Origin: Molanna angustata
Taxonomy: Eukaryota; Arthropoda; Insecta; Trichoptera; Molannidae
DNA: 64,000 bases
Reading direction: 5' to 3'
NCBI GenBank assembly: GCA_963576475.1
Contig: OY754965.1
Coordinates: 1,247,501 to 1,311,500, forward strand
Made by a program: the position numbers and the translations under genes. Under the pieces are notes generated by a model. The model was given only the letters and a program-made list of their open reading frames with translations, had not been told where the DNA came from and did no database searches. Below are positions 1 to 64,000 of this stretch, piece by piece; the first letter of the stretch is position 1; the number at the start of each line of letters is the position of its first letter.

Positions 1-2
1 CG

Positions 3-3000
3 CATGCGACTACATTGGATAATTTAATTCAGGATTTTTGGGAACAGATTCCTGAGACTATCGCAAAGAATCCAGAAGATGAAGTTTGTGAAAAACATTT
101 TTTAGACACTATAACTCGCACAAAGGAAGGTCGTTTTATGGCACGTCTTCCTTTTAAGAAAAATTTCGCTTCTTTAGGTGAATCAAAAAACCTAGCTATG
201 CGTAGATTTTACTCATTGGAACACAAATTAGAAAAAAATATTACTTTTAAATTAGAATATTCAAATGTCATAAATGAATATATACGGTTGGGTCATATGG
301 AGAAGACTTTAAGCTCTGATATTAAGTATTTTTTACCACATCATTGTATTATAAAGAATTCTACTACAACTCGAGTACGTGTGGTCTTTGACGCTTCTAT
401 GAAAACAGAGATCGGATTATCACTGAATGATTCTCTTATGGCGGGACCTAAATTGCAAAAGAATATAGTTGATATTTTATTGAATTTTCGTTTGAATTGT
501 ATAGCTTTCGTCTCAGACATCAAACAAATGTACAGACAAATAATATTACATGATCAGGATCGTAATTATCATGGTATTTTTTGGAGGGATTCACCTGATA
601 AACCTTTGGAAATATTCAGATTAACAACTGTTACTTTTGGAATATCGTCATCACCATATATTGCAATGAGGTGTCTAATAGAATTGGCCAAACAGGGGCA
701 AGCTTCTCATTCTAAAGCTAGTCAAATTATTCAAAAGGAGATGTATGTTGATGATATTATCAGTGGTACATCTACGGTTCAGGAGGCTGTCAAGCTTAAG
801 GAAGAGTTGACAGATCTATTAAGGGGTGCTGGTTTCGAATTAAGGAAATGGGCCAGCAATAGTGAGGAATTTCTATCTCATATTCCTCATGAACATTGTG
901 AGGATATACAATCTTTTGATTCAAAGACAGAAGCTGGATTAAAGGTATTGGGAATTCAGTGGATTCCATCGGGAGATTATTTTAAATATTATGTTAACAT
1001 TTTAAACACAACTCTGACAAAACGTGTAATTTTGTCAAATATTGCTCGATTGTATGACCCGTGTGGGTGGTTGGCACCTATTACATTTTTCGCTAAGGTC
1101 ATACTCCAAGAAATGTGGCTTCTAAAATTGGGATGGGACGAAGAAGTTCCAAATCATATTGCAGAAAAATGGAGTCAATTTGTTTCTCAGTTAAATCGGA
1201 TTTCTGAGATAAAAATCAATAGATGGGTTACTTCTTTGGATTGTACAGTGAATTATCAGTTGCATGGATTCTGTGACGCATCAGAAAAGGGATATGCAAT
1301 TTCAATTTACTTGCGATTAGAAGATCGATCAGGTGATAGAAAGGTTTATTTAATTATGGGTAAATCAAAAATCGCACCGCTTAAACAAAAATTGTCCATT
1401 CCACGAATGGAACTTTGTGGCGCACATTTACTTTCAAAATCATTAAAGTACGTTCAGAATAATTTAAATTCAATTCACATTACATCTATATTTGCTTGGT
1501 GTGACTCAAAGGTTGCTCTTGCATGGTTAAAAACACCAGTTCATCAGTTAAAGTCATTTGAAGCAAATCGGGTATCTCAAATTCACTCAAATTGTGATAC
1601 AACCATTTGGAGGTATATTCCATCAGCATTAAACCCAGCGGATTGTGCGTCAAGGGGACTCTTACCTAGTAAATTAATAAATCATAAACTTTGGTGGGAA
1701 CCATTATGGCTTACTGAATCTTCTTCAAAATGGCCAGAGAACAGGAATATATCAATTCAAAACGGTGAAGCAGAGATTGTAGAGTTGAGTGTCTCTCATG
1801 TTGTCCAACGTGAAACCGCTTGGGACATCATTCAGCGATTTAGCTCGTTTTCGAAACTTGTTCGAATCACGGCACTCTGTAGACGATATATAAATAACAT
1901 ACGGCGAGAAAGTGTCAAACAAGTAGGATATATCTCAGCCACAGAATGGAATAACGCATTATTAAAACTCATTAAGAAGGTACAATTAATAGAATTCTCA
2001 AAGGATATTGAGCTCATAAATCGTAATATGAGTCATAAGACAACATTTTTAAAATTAAGACCTTTTACTGACGCAAATGGCGTCGTTAGAGTCGATGGAA
2101 GATTACAACAATCAAGTTTATCTTATGAGACAAAACATCCAATCATTCTACCAAAGTCTCATCAACTCACTCTTTTAATTATTAAATATTATCATGTGCA
2201 ATATTTACACGCTGGTCCATCTCTAACATTAGCGAATTTACGACAAAGATTTTGGATCATATCGGGTCGAAGCATAGTTAGACAAGTGATCCATCAATGT
2301 ATTAAGTGTTTCCGAACGAAACCCAAAATAATAGAACCTGTAATGGCTCAACTGCCTAAAGTAAGAGTTCAACAAGCACGAGTTTTCTCAAAGACAGGCT
2401 GCGATTTCGCAGGTCCTTTTTTTATTAAATCGTCTAAACTGCGCAATGCTAAACTACTAAAGGGATATCTTGCCTTATTCATTTGCATGGCAACAAAAGC
2501 TATACACATAGAAATTGTCTCTGATTTGTCCACGGCCGCTTTTCTTGCAGCATTGGATAGATTTGTGTCCCGAAGAGGAATTTGTTCAGATTTTTATTCT
2601 GACGGAGCGACAAACTTTGTCGGTAGTAAGAGTCACCTGAAAGAAATTTTTAAAACTTTGCAAAATAATTCATCTTTTGAAGAGATATCTACATATCTAA
2701 CGGAACGTCAAATCACATTTCATCGAAATTCTCCAGCAGCGCCTCATATGGGAGGTCTATGGGAAAGAGCGATATCTTCTGTTAAGACTCATATGAAAAG
2801 AGTGGTAGGAGAGACCGCATTAACATTCGAAGAATTATACACTCTAGGTACAAAGATAGAAGCAGTTCTAAATTCTCGACCTATTTGTCCATTGTCGGAT
2901 AATCCTGATGATTTAGACGTCTTAACACCTGGTAATTTCCTAATAGGACAGGCTTTATTAAACATTCCGGAAAAAGACATAGAAGCTGCAAATATGAATA

Positions 3001-3299
3001 TTTTAGGAAGATGGGAGATGCTTAGAAAGTTCCATCAGCAAATCTGGAGGCGATGGAGCTTGGAATATTTGCATAATCTACATCAACGTTCGAAATGGAC
3101 AGCTGACAAGGTTAATGTCAAGGTAAACGATTTAGTTCTAATAAAGGAAGAAAATGTACCTCCACTTCAATGGAAGCTGGCTCGTATAATAAGATTGCAT
3201 CCTGGAAAAGACGGAGTTGTCAGAATCATAGAATTACGTACTTGTAAGGGAATATTAACTAGACCAGTAGTTAAAATATGTCCTTTACCATTGGAATAA
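3..3299 (+). CDS. BEL/Pao Pol polyprotein, 5'-partial (RT, RNase H, integrase)
   Basis: Uninterrupted frame with no initiating ATG at its left end; the first in-window TTG is at 15 and the frame is open to position 3, so the protein is cut by the window edge. Numbering from codon 15: reverse transcriptase with YVDD at about 244-247; RNase H with acidic residues near D421 (FCDAS), E466 (RMELC) and D497 (CDSK); an integrase zinc-binding region with a paired-cysteine CIKC motif; an integrase core with D797 (GCDFAG), D863 (YSDGATNF) and E917 (GLWERA); and a C-terminal region of the type that follows integrase in BEL/Pao proteins (LTPGNFLIG, then RWSLEYL). Order RT-RNaseH-IN and the YVDD box fit BEL/Pao rather than Gypsy or Copia. 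All catalytic residues I looked for are present. Confidence 0.93.
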   Translation, partial: HATTLDNLIQDFWEQIPETIAKNPEDEVCEKHFLDTITRTKEGRFMARLPFKKNFASLGESKNLAMRRFYSLEHKLEKNITFKLEYSNVINEYIRLGHMEKTLSSDIKYFLPHHCIIKNSTTTRVRVVFDASMKTEIGLSLNDSLMAGPKLQKNIVDILLNFRLNCIAFVSDIKQMYRQIILHDQDRNYHGIFWRDSPDKPLEIFRLTTVTFGISSSPYIAMRCLIELAKQGQASHSKASQIIQKEMYVDDIISGTSTVQEAVKLKEELTDLLRGAGFELRKWASNSEEFLSHIPHEHCEDIQSFDSKTEAGLKVLGIQWIPSGDYFKYYVNILNTTLTKRVILSNIARLYDPCGWLAPITFFAKVILQEMWLLKLGWDEEVPNHIAEKWSQFVSQLNRISEIKINRWVTSLDCTVNYQLHGFCDASEKGYAISIYLRLEDRSGDRKVYLIMGKSKIAPLKQKLSIPRMELCGAHLLSKSLKYVQNNLNSIHITSIFAWCDSKVALAWLKTPVHQLKSFEANRVSQIHSNCDTTIWRYIPSALNPADCASRGLLPSKLINHKLWWEPLWLTESSSKWPENRNISIQNGEAEIVELSVSHVVQRETAWDIIQRFSSFSKLVRITALCRRYINNIRRESVKQVGYISATEWNNALLKLIKKVQLIEFSKDIELINRNMSHKTTFLKLRPFTDANGVVRVDGRLQQSSLSYETKHPIILPKSHQLTLLIIKYYHVQYLHAGPSLTLANLRQRFWIISGRSIVRQVIHQCIKCFRTKPKIIEPVMAQLPKVRVQQARVFSKTGCDFAGPFFIKSSKLRNAKLLKGYLALFICMATKAIHIEIVSDLSTAAFLAALDRFVSRRGICSDFYSDGATNFVGSKSHLKEIFKTLQNNSSFEEISTYLTERQITFHRNSPAAPHMGGLWERAISSVKTHMKRVVGETALTFEELYTLGTKIEAVLNSRPICPLSDNPDDLDVLTPGNFLIGQALLNIPEKDIEAANMNILGRWEMLRKFHQQIWRRWSLEYLHNLHQRSKWTADKVNVKVNDLVLIKEENVPPLQWKLARIIRLHPGKDGVVRIIELRTCKGILTRPVVKICPLPLE

Positions 3300-3563
3300 A
3301 TGAATAGGTATTCCAATTCATATGTAGGCTAATTCATAAGTTAATTATAATCTTATTTTAAACATTATTTTAAGATTTATTTTACGTTCACTTTTGTTTT
3401 TTGTTGTTGATTGCTTATTCATAAAGAATTACGATCGGATATTAGTTAATAGGTTAATTTCGTAGAAATAAGTTTTTTTTTCATATTCAATGTACTCGGA
3501 GTATACATTAAAATTAGTAAGGCATTTATTAGTGTGGTATCTTTGAGTTTGCACTTCACTTTC

Positions 3564-3576
3564 AGGGGTGGGAGAA
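3564..3576 (+). promoter_or_regulatory. Polypurine tract of the BEL/Pao element
   Basis: Purine-rich run AGGGGTGGGAGAA (one T) directly before a TGTTAGATATTG start. In LTR retrotransposons this tract primes plus-strand DNA synthesis and sits just 5' of the 3' LTR. Its position, 265 bp after the pol stop, fits that role. Confidence 0.7.
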
Positions 3577-3931
3577 TGTTAGATATTGTTATATCTAATT
3601 TCGAATTTTTTCTTTTGTTTTTATTTTCTATGGTTTTTTCAGTTGTCAAATTTTTCTTGCAATTTTTGATTTTCCTCTCCAGTCATATTCCCAATTCCTT
3701 GTCTGGACTCATCTGCGGTCGGTCATCACATAACGGTCGGTAAATGTGCAACGATACGCTGCTTCGGTTGCATATTTCTTCGGTGATTCGGCACGTGTGA
3801 TTTCGGAGACATTTCGTTCGAACATCGCAGTGAAATCAGTGTTGTGTTGGTGACTATTTGCATCGGAACAGATTGGAAAACTTCAGGACAATATCGGTGA
3901 GTCTTCGGCTTCCTTTCATATACAGTCCACA
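3577..3931 (+). repeat. Putative 3' LTR of the BEL/Pao element
   Basis: Begins TGTTAGATATTGTTATATC immediately after the polypurine tract; TG starts with this flavour are usual for BEL/Pao LTRs. The end is uncertain, with CA dinucleotides at about 3870, 3890 and 3931. No 5' LTR is in the window, so identity and age cannot be estimated. Confidence 0.6.
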
Positions 3932-4105
3932 ATCCTTTCCGTGGTATATTAAACCTTTTTTATATGACACAAGGAAATATATCACACAGTGTGCATCCAT
4001 AATTGGACGTCCAGCACTCATAATAATAACCAATATTATTTTCTTTTTATGAAAATTGTAAGCTGGATGTCTGTCGATGTACCCTTTTAATAAAATAAAA
4101 AAAGG

Positions 4106-4165
4106 AATAAAAAAATTATCGATCATAGTAAGCCATCTTGTTGGCTCTGTCCAACTCCATAAAGT
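4106..4165 (-). mobile_element. Short LINE fragment related to the one at 7096-7356
   Basis: About 55 bp resemble the segment near 7250-7310 (shared core TTGGCTCTGTCCAACT versus TTGACTCTGTCCAACT, preceded by a shared ATCG/TCATA block). It appears to be a small relic of the same non-LTR C-terminal coding region on the minus strand. Too short to classify. Confidence 0.35.
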
Positions 4166-4684
4166 ATTCACCAAGTCACAATGTTTTTATTAAAAAATGT
4201 TTAATATAGATTTGTAGTTTATACACACGGCATTATTCATAATATTTTCTTATGATGTTCGAATGAAATGATATAACTAAAACAGCATTATAAGCTTTTA
4301 TAATATTGACTATTCATAATAAAATATTATGAACACATAACTATGACTTTACTATGATGTTGTTTGATCTGTCAACGTCACATAATTCATTCATGTTTTT
4401 TCGTTGATTTGACATTTGTCGATGTATTTGGAAAACCAGAAGCAATAATGAATAAGTGAAATAGTTAAAATTCAAGTACATTTTAATTGAAATGATCTCT
4501 CAGTGGTTAAGTCAAATTTTTTTGGTTATTCAATACTTGAAACAATTGGTACGTGTTTAACTAATGAAGACATTTTGATATTGTTGTATTTGTGCCTTAT
4601 ATTTTTATTATTAATAGTGATTGTTACAAATCCATCATAAGTTATTATGAATAAGACCGTTACTGATTGATTGGACAGTAATGG

Positions 4685-4716
<32 letters not shown>

Positions 4717-5065
4717 TGAGAAAATGATAAAAATAATAGTATCAGTAAGTTGCAGAAAAGAAATACACTAAAATTGAAATAATCTACTTTATCCTTGACC
4801 CGCACAATTTAATTTATCTTCACCCGATAAGGCTTAACAATTTTCATCGTTGTTTGTTTGCTTATCTCCCTTTTGAAAATATACTGTCCAAACTATCAGT
4901 TGAAATGGCAACATTATAGTAACCAATTGAGAATATTATGGATCATGAAATAAATTGATTTATTCAGTTAATAACTTTAGACTACTCTATGTTGTAGAGC
5001 CATCAATTAATTGATCTTGTATCATTTAACTGCATTTTACAAATTAGCGTAAACCATTTCATATT
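4166..5065. other. AT-rich non-coding sequence
   Basis: No open frame or recognisable element. Holds an (AT)n run at about 4693-4716. It could be intergenic sequence or BTAF1 first-intron sequence. Confidence 0.5.
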
Positions 5066-5068
5066 GTA

Positions 5069-5240
5069 GATGGGTCGATGGCAGAGCTGTTAGCATGCTG
5101 GGCTAGTAATCCAGTGGTCACGAGCTCAAATCCTGCCTCGACTGATTTCGTTCACCTATAGCAAAAGCATTTATGCTTAATTTACGGAATGTAGGAAGAT
5201 GAATATGTACTTGTTTAACCAGGACATATTCATTGTTTAA
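5069..5240 (+). mobile_element. tRNA-derived SINE, family 1
   Basis: tRNA-like head with a box A-like TGGCAGAGCTGTTAGCATG, the shared core GGGCTAGTAATCCAGTGG and a degenerate box B (GAGCTCAAATCC), followed by a tRNA-unrelated body ending near GGACATATTCATTG. Related copies lie at 5354, 9501, 27532 (minus) and 61556 (minus), so the head and tail move together. RNA polymerase III transcription from boxes A and B is the known mode for such SINEs. Confidence 0.75.
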
Positions 5241-5283
5241 AAAAATTCACAAATGAAGTCCTGGGGGTAAGTCTGGTCAATAG

Positions 5284-5338
5284 GCGGAATCAAAACCATC
5301 CATGATATGTGTAAACATGGATAGTTTTGACTCCGCCG
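5284..5338. repeat. Imperfect inverted repeat (hairpin)
   Basis: GGCGGAATCAAAACCATCC and GGATAGTTTTGACTCCGCC are near reverse complements around a short spacer, giving a stem of roughly 22 bp. It sits between two SINE copies. May be a tiny fold-back element or part of the SINE tail. Confidence 0.55.
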
Positions 5339-5353
5339 GTTAATATTAAATTA

Positions 5354-5535
5354 GCCGCTGTATGGCTCGGTGGTAGAGCAGCTAGCGCACTGGATTAGTA
5401 ATCTCGAAGACGCGGGTTTGAATCTCACCTTGACTGATTTTGTACCCTCATAGCACATAACATTTGCTTAGTTTAAGGAACGTATGAGGATGTGTGTTTT
5501 CTTGTTTCAAGGATATATTCATTATTTAAATAAAA
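5354..5535 (+). mobile_element. tRNA-derived SINE, family 1-like
   Basis: Second tRNA-like head: GGTGGTAGAGCAGCTAGCGC (box A region), CTGGATTAGTAATC, then the box B-like GGGTTTGAATC. The tail (TTAAGGAACGTATGAGG, then TTGTTTCAAGGATATATTC) matches the body of the other copies. It is more diverged in the head than the 5069 copy. No intact tRNA gene is implied, because the acceptor-stem pairing is not evident. Confidence 0.65.
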
Positions 5536-5539
5536 TGCA

Positions 5540-6694
5540 CTGTATCTCATCCGCATAATTATTCATTTGATAAGACAGGGTAATAGTTTTACCTAGTAAA
5601 GGCATTTTCAACGGGTCCATTTTTTTGTAAGTTAGGTTGAATTCCCCGCCGTTGCCCAAGAAGGTAAATGTGAAGGAATGTTGTTATGAATCAAAATTAG
5701 AATTTTAAACTTTGCAGTAGGAACCCAAGTATTATTAAATAATTTGAATATAGATACCTTTATTCAAATAATTTAAAAATAGAAGTAAATTGAATTAATA
5801 GAGTTTTTTCCAATGAAAAATTCTGACAGCTCAGGGGGCTTGTTTTTTGGCTTGGCTCTCGAACTGTCAGATTGGAGGTGTAAAATATGTATTTTTCATG
5901 TTGTATGGAAATTGTTATATAAAAATAAATTGTTATATTGGCCAATGGCACTCGTATGTATTTGTGGGAATCGTCGAGTGACCAAAGGTGTTGCTGGTAA
6001 TCCTAGCCAGCCTGACGAGACATGGTGAGTTGAAACGTCAAAAACACATATTTCCTGTAGTATGGAAATTGTTATAAGATATTTTTTGTGATAATATTGT
6101 ATGATTTGGAACATTTGTTAAAGGCAAAATTAAATTGAAATTACTATTTGCAATTGTTTGATTGATCAATGATACCTTCTGATATTTGAATAAAGATTAA
6201 ATAACATGGGATCGGCATAACGGAGGGATCCAAGGACATCACGGACAATTAATCAATTAATAAATTATTTAAATTCCCTGAAGGGCTTGAGTTCAGGCAA
6301 GAGAACTTACCCGATATCTGTGCCAAAGACTTGTTATTTTTTTATGTGAGTCGGCGTGTTACAATGTGATAACAATATTTTCATCAATATAAGCGTTATT
6401 CATTGAATATAAGCGTTAAAATTTAGTGTTGGCCTCAACCTATTCATTTAATAATATACCTACATATTATGATCAATTTTGTATAGTAAATAAAATTCTG
6501 CAAGATTGGACTAAAGGAATTGATTTGATTGAATATAAGCGTTGTAAAGAGTCTTGTGTTGGTCACAACTCATTCGTTTTTATATATATTGTAATCAAGT
6601 ATGCATCAAGTTTTATAATTTTTCATTTATTTATGGTTTTTGACAAGTGTCAAAGAAAGTAGAGATAATTGAATGTGTTGATATTTGTTTGAAG
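5540..6694. other. Non-coding sequence upstream of BTAF1 exon 2
   Basis: Presumed BTAF1 intron 1 or 5' flank. No convincing exon 1: exon 2 needs a preceding exon ending in phase 2. A short direct repeat (TATGGAAATTGTTATA) occurs near 5903 and 6061. Nothing else recognised. Confidence 0.4.
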
Positions 6695-62740
<56,046 letters not shown>

Positions 62741-63311
62741 GTGCATCTTTGTGAAGATTTGACATCTCAGTTGGTAACCAATATGTATAAGTGACTATTT
62801 CTTGTATCGTCAATATTTTTATTTTACAATATCACAGAGTGCAGAGTATTCCATCAACATTAAATATGTGCTCTTACCATGCTTGCATTTCATTATGTTT
62901 TTTTGTATATTAATTGAATAGATCCACTTACAAAATAACAATCGACCAGTCGGTTGGGGCCATTACAATATTCTCAACTACATAAATATTTAAAAAATAT
63001 ATATATTTTTTTTCGAAATATTCATTATATGTCGTGTATGTACATTTTTCAATAACTTAGGCTAGAAAGTATAGAAGACACAATTTCAGGATCCTCTAAA
63101 ATTATACTCTCCACTATTATATTATAGTAGTGTAAAGAGAAAACTGGAAAATTTAGTGTTAAAACTACTCCCAAACCTATTTTATTCTCAATAATTTCTT
63201 TTATAAAATCGAGTGAAAATCGTTTAGAATATTTTTATATTTTTTTGCGTAAAAAACTGAGTCAAAATCAGTAATTAATATCTGTCAATTAATATTAAGT
63301 CAATTAAAGAG

Positions 63312-63493
63312 GAACTCTTCCTATGGCATAGTGGTCAGTCATTTGACTTGTGCGCCGATATGCTGGAATTTCTTTGTAGTTGGGAGAATACACCAATCAT
63401 TAGTATACTCTCCACATGCGCAGGGAGCAAGGCAACAATTGTAAACTCGCCACTTGCATTGCCTAGTATGTGTTGCTGCACTTCCTAAATATC
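63312..63493 (+). mobile_element. tRNA-derived SINE, family 2, in the BTAF1 3' UTR
   Basis: CCTATGGCATAGTGGTCAGT head, CACATGCGCAGGGAGCAAGG and AACTCGCCACTTGCATTGC body, matching the layout of the copy at 7749-7958 (ACTCACCACTTGCACAAGG). Box B is poorly kept. Confidence 0.5.
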
Positions 63494-63676
63494 ATCATGC
63501 TGTTGTATAATGTGTAGATAATAATTGATCTTTTATTAAAGACCATTGTGTTATTTTCAGTTTAGACATAACAATGTTGTTTATTTATTGATGGGAATGT
63601 TGCAGAAGAAAAGAAATATATTTTTTATAATTTTCAACGGTGTTTATTTTAAAAGTTGAATATAATTATGACTGAC

Positions 63677-63682
63677 AATAAA
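63677..63682 (+). terminator. BTAF1: Poly(A) signal AATAAA
   Basis: First canonical AATAAA downstream of the stop codon; another at 63749-63754. Either could define the BTAF1 mRNA end. Confidence 0.5.
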
Positions 63683-63835
63683 AGTACACCAAATATTCAT
63701 TTGAAAAAGTTGTGATGTGTGAGAAAATTCAAATATTTTGTATGAAACAATAAATTGATTGTAATGTTTTTTGTCTTAATTAAGGTAAATGCATTGTAAG
63801 ATCTCGATTATCTGTTTCACAATTTATATATTTAG

Positions 63836-63995
63836 TGATTTGAATTTCAATTTCTAAGGGTTACGAAGGTCAGATGGCAGTCGCGTCAATGTAATAACCA
63901 GACTCGCCAATTCCAGGATCATGGTCAAAGCTTACCCCGATAGAAACGGGACAAAAGCGCTAAGGGGAACGAAGAAGAATGATTTGAATTTCAAT
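63836..63995 (+). mobile_element. 5'-truncated non-LTR insertion with a 16-bp target duplication
   Basis: TGATTTGAATTTCAAT at 63836-63851 and 63980-63995 brackets 128 bp containing CGAAGGTCAGATGGCAGTCG and ends in a GAAGAAGAA tail. The GAAGGTCAGATGGCAGTCGC motif is typical of a widespread arthropod LINE 3' UTR. Only the 3' UTR was inserted. Confidence 0.82.
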
Positions 63996-64000
63996 ATTTT

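Larger units (their letters stand above)
1..3931 (+). mobile_element. BEL/Pao LTR retrotransposon, 3' portion
   Basis: This is the 3' part of a BEL/Pao-class LTR retrotransposon: most of pol, a 3' untranslated stretch, a polypurine tract and the 3' LTR. The 5' LTR, gag and the start of pol lie outside the window, because the pol frame is open to the left edge. The right limit is approximate: no second LTR is available for comparison, and candidate CA ends lie at about 3870, 3890 and 3931. The long undamaged pol frame suggests a fairly recent insertion. It lies upstream of BTAF1 in the same orientation, or possibly within its first intron if exon 1 is further left. Confidence 0.85.
62741..63760 (+). 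other. BTAF1: BTAF1 3' UTR
   Basis: Follows the TAA stop. The first AATAAA after the stop is at 63677-63682 and a second at 63749-63754, so the UTR is probably about 0.95-1.05 kb. It contains a SINE at 63312-63493, which would therefore be transcribed. End inferred from signals only. Confidence 0.55.

Noticed and set aside
5069..5130. Genuine tRNA genes at the SINE heads
   Set aside because: No complete cloverleaf with acceptor and anticodon stems; each is followed by a shared tRNA-unrelated body, so these are SINEs.
5257..5270. Candidate BTAF1 exon 1 (ATGAAGTCCTGGGG before gtaagt)
   Set aside because: Phase fits and the donor is good, but the sequence lies in a SINE-rich stretch and the encoded MKSWG does not resemble the expected M-x-x-S-R start.
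5813..5878. Candidate BTAF1 exon 1 (ATGAAAAATTCT ... TTGGAG before gtgtaa)
   Set aside because: Phase fits, but the 22-residue hydrophobic-glycine sequence does not match the family N-terminus and the donor is weak.

Overview
The window is animal nuclear DNA, almost certainly from an insect: AT-rich, full of spliceosomal introns, and packed with retroelements and MITE-like repeats of kinds common in insect genomes. Species cannot be fixed from the sequence. The only host gene I can support is one large plus-strand gene, the ortholog of BTAF1 (Mot1 in yeast, Hel89B/89B helicase in Drosophila), the Swi2/Snf2-type ATPase that removes TBP from DNA. I reconstruct 29 coding exons (numbered 2 to 30) from 6695 to the stop at 62738-62740. 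All exon junctions keep the reading frame and together encode about 1,944 residues. The N-terminal HEAT-repeat region comes from exons 2-23 and the helicase-like ATPase from exons 24-30. The first coding exon, probably only a few codons, was not found. LAYOUT: 1-3.9 kb is the 3' end of a BEL/Pao LTR retrotransposon (pol, polypurine tract, 3' LTR). 3.9-6.7 kb is non-coding with tRNA-derived SINEs. 6.7-62.7 kb is BTAF1. 62.7-63.7 kb is its 3' UTR with a SINE and AATAAA signals. The window ends in a short 5'-truncated non-LTR insertion with a 16-bp target duplication. The introns are unusual in two ways. First, several carry large tandem arrays: 107 bp x12 (intron 15), 66 bp x6 (intron 18), 90 bp x7 and 141 bp x~10 (intron 20), 27 bp x~72 (intron 23), 26 bp x~50 (intron 25), a TG/CGTG microsatellite (intron 27) and 48 bp x~26 (intron 28). 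Many units are multiples of 3, so they produce long open frames that I regard as spurious. Second, they hold many transposons: a nearly intact LOA/R1-like LINE inserted inside the 141-bp array, a degraded LINE in intron 11, several RTE- and Jockey/CR1-like tails, three Penelope-like element traces with hammerhead-ribozyme-like motifs, and several terminal-inverted-repeat elements. The points most worth following up are: the 66-bp array that copies the exon 18 splice donor six times next to a transposon inverted repeat; the Penelope/hammerhead remnants; an identical 91-bp segment with an acceptor-like motif in two phase-1 introns; and the concentration of independent minisatellites in one gene. 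I found no convincing evidence of a wholly new gene system.
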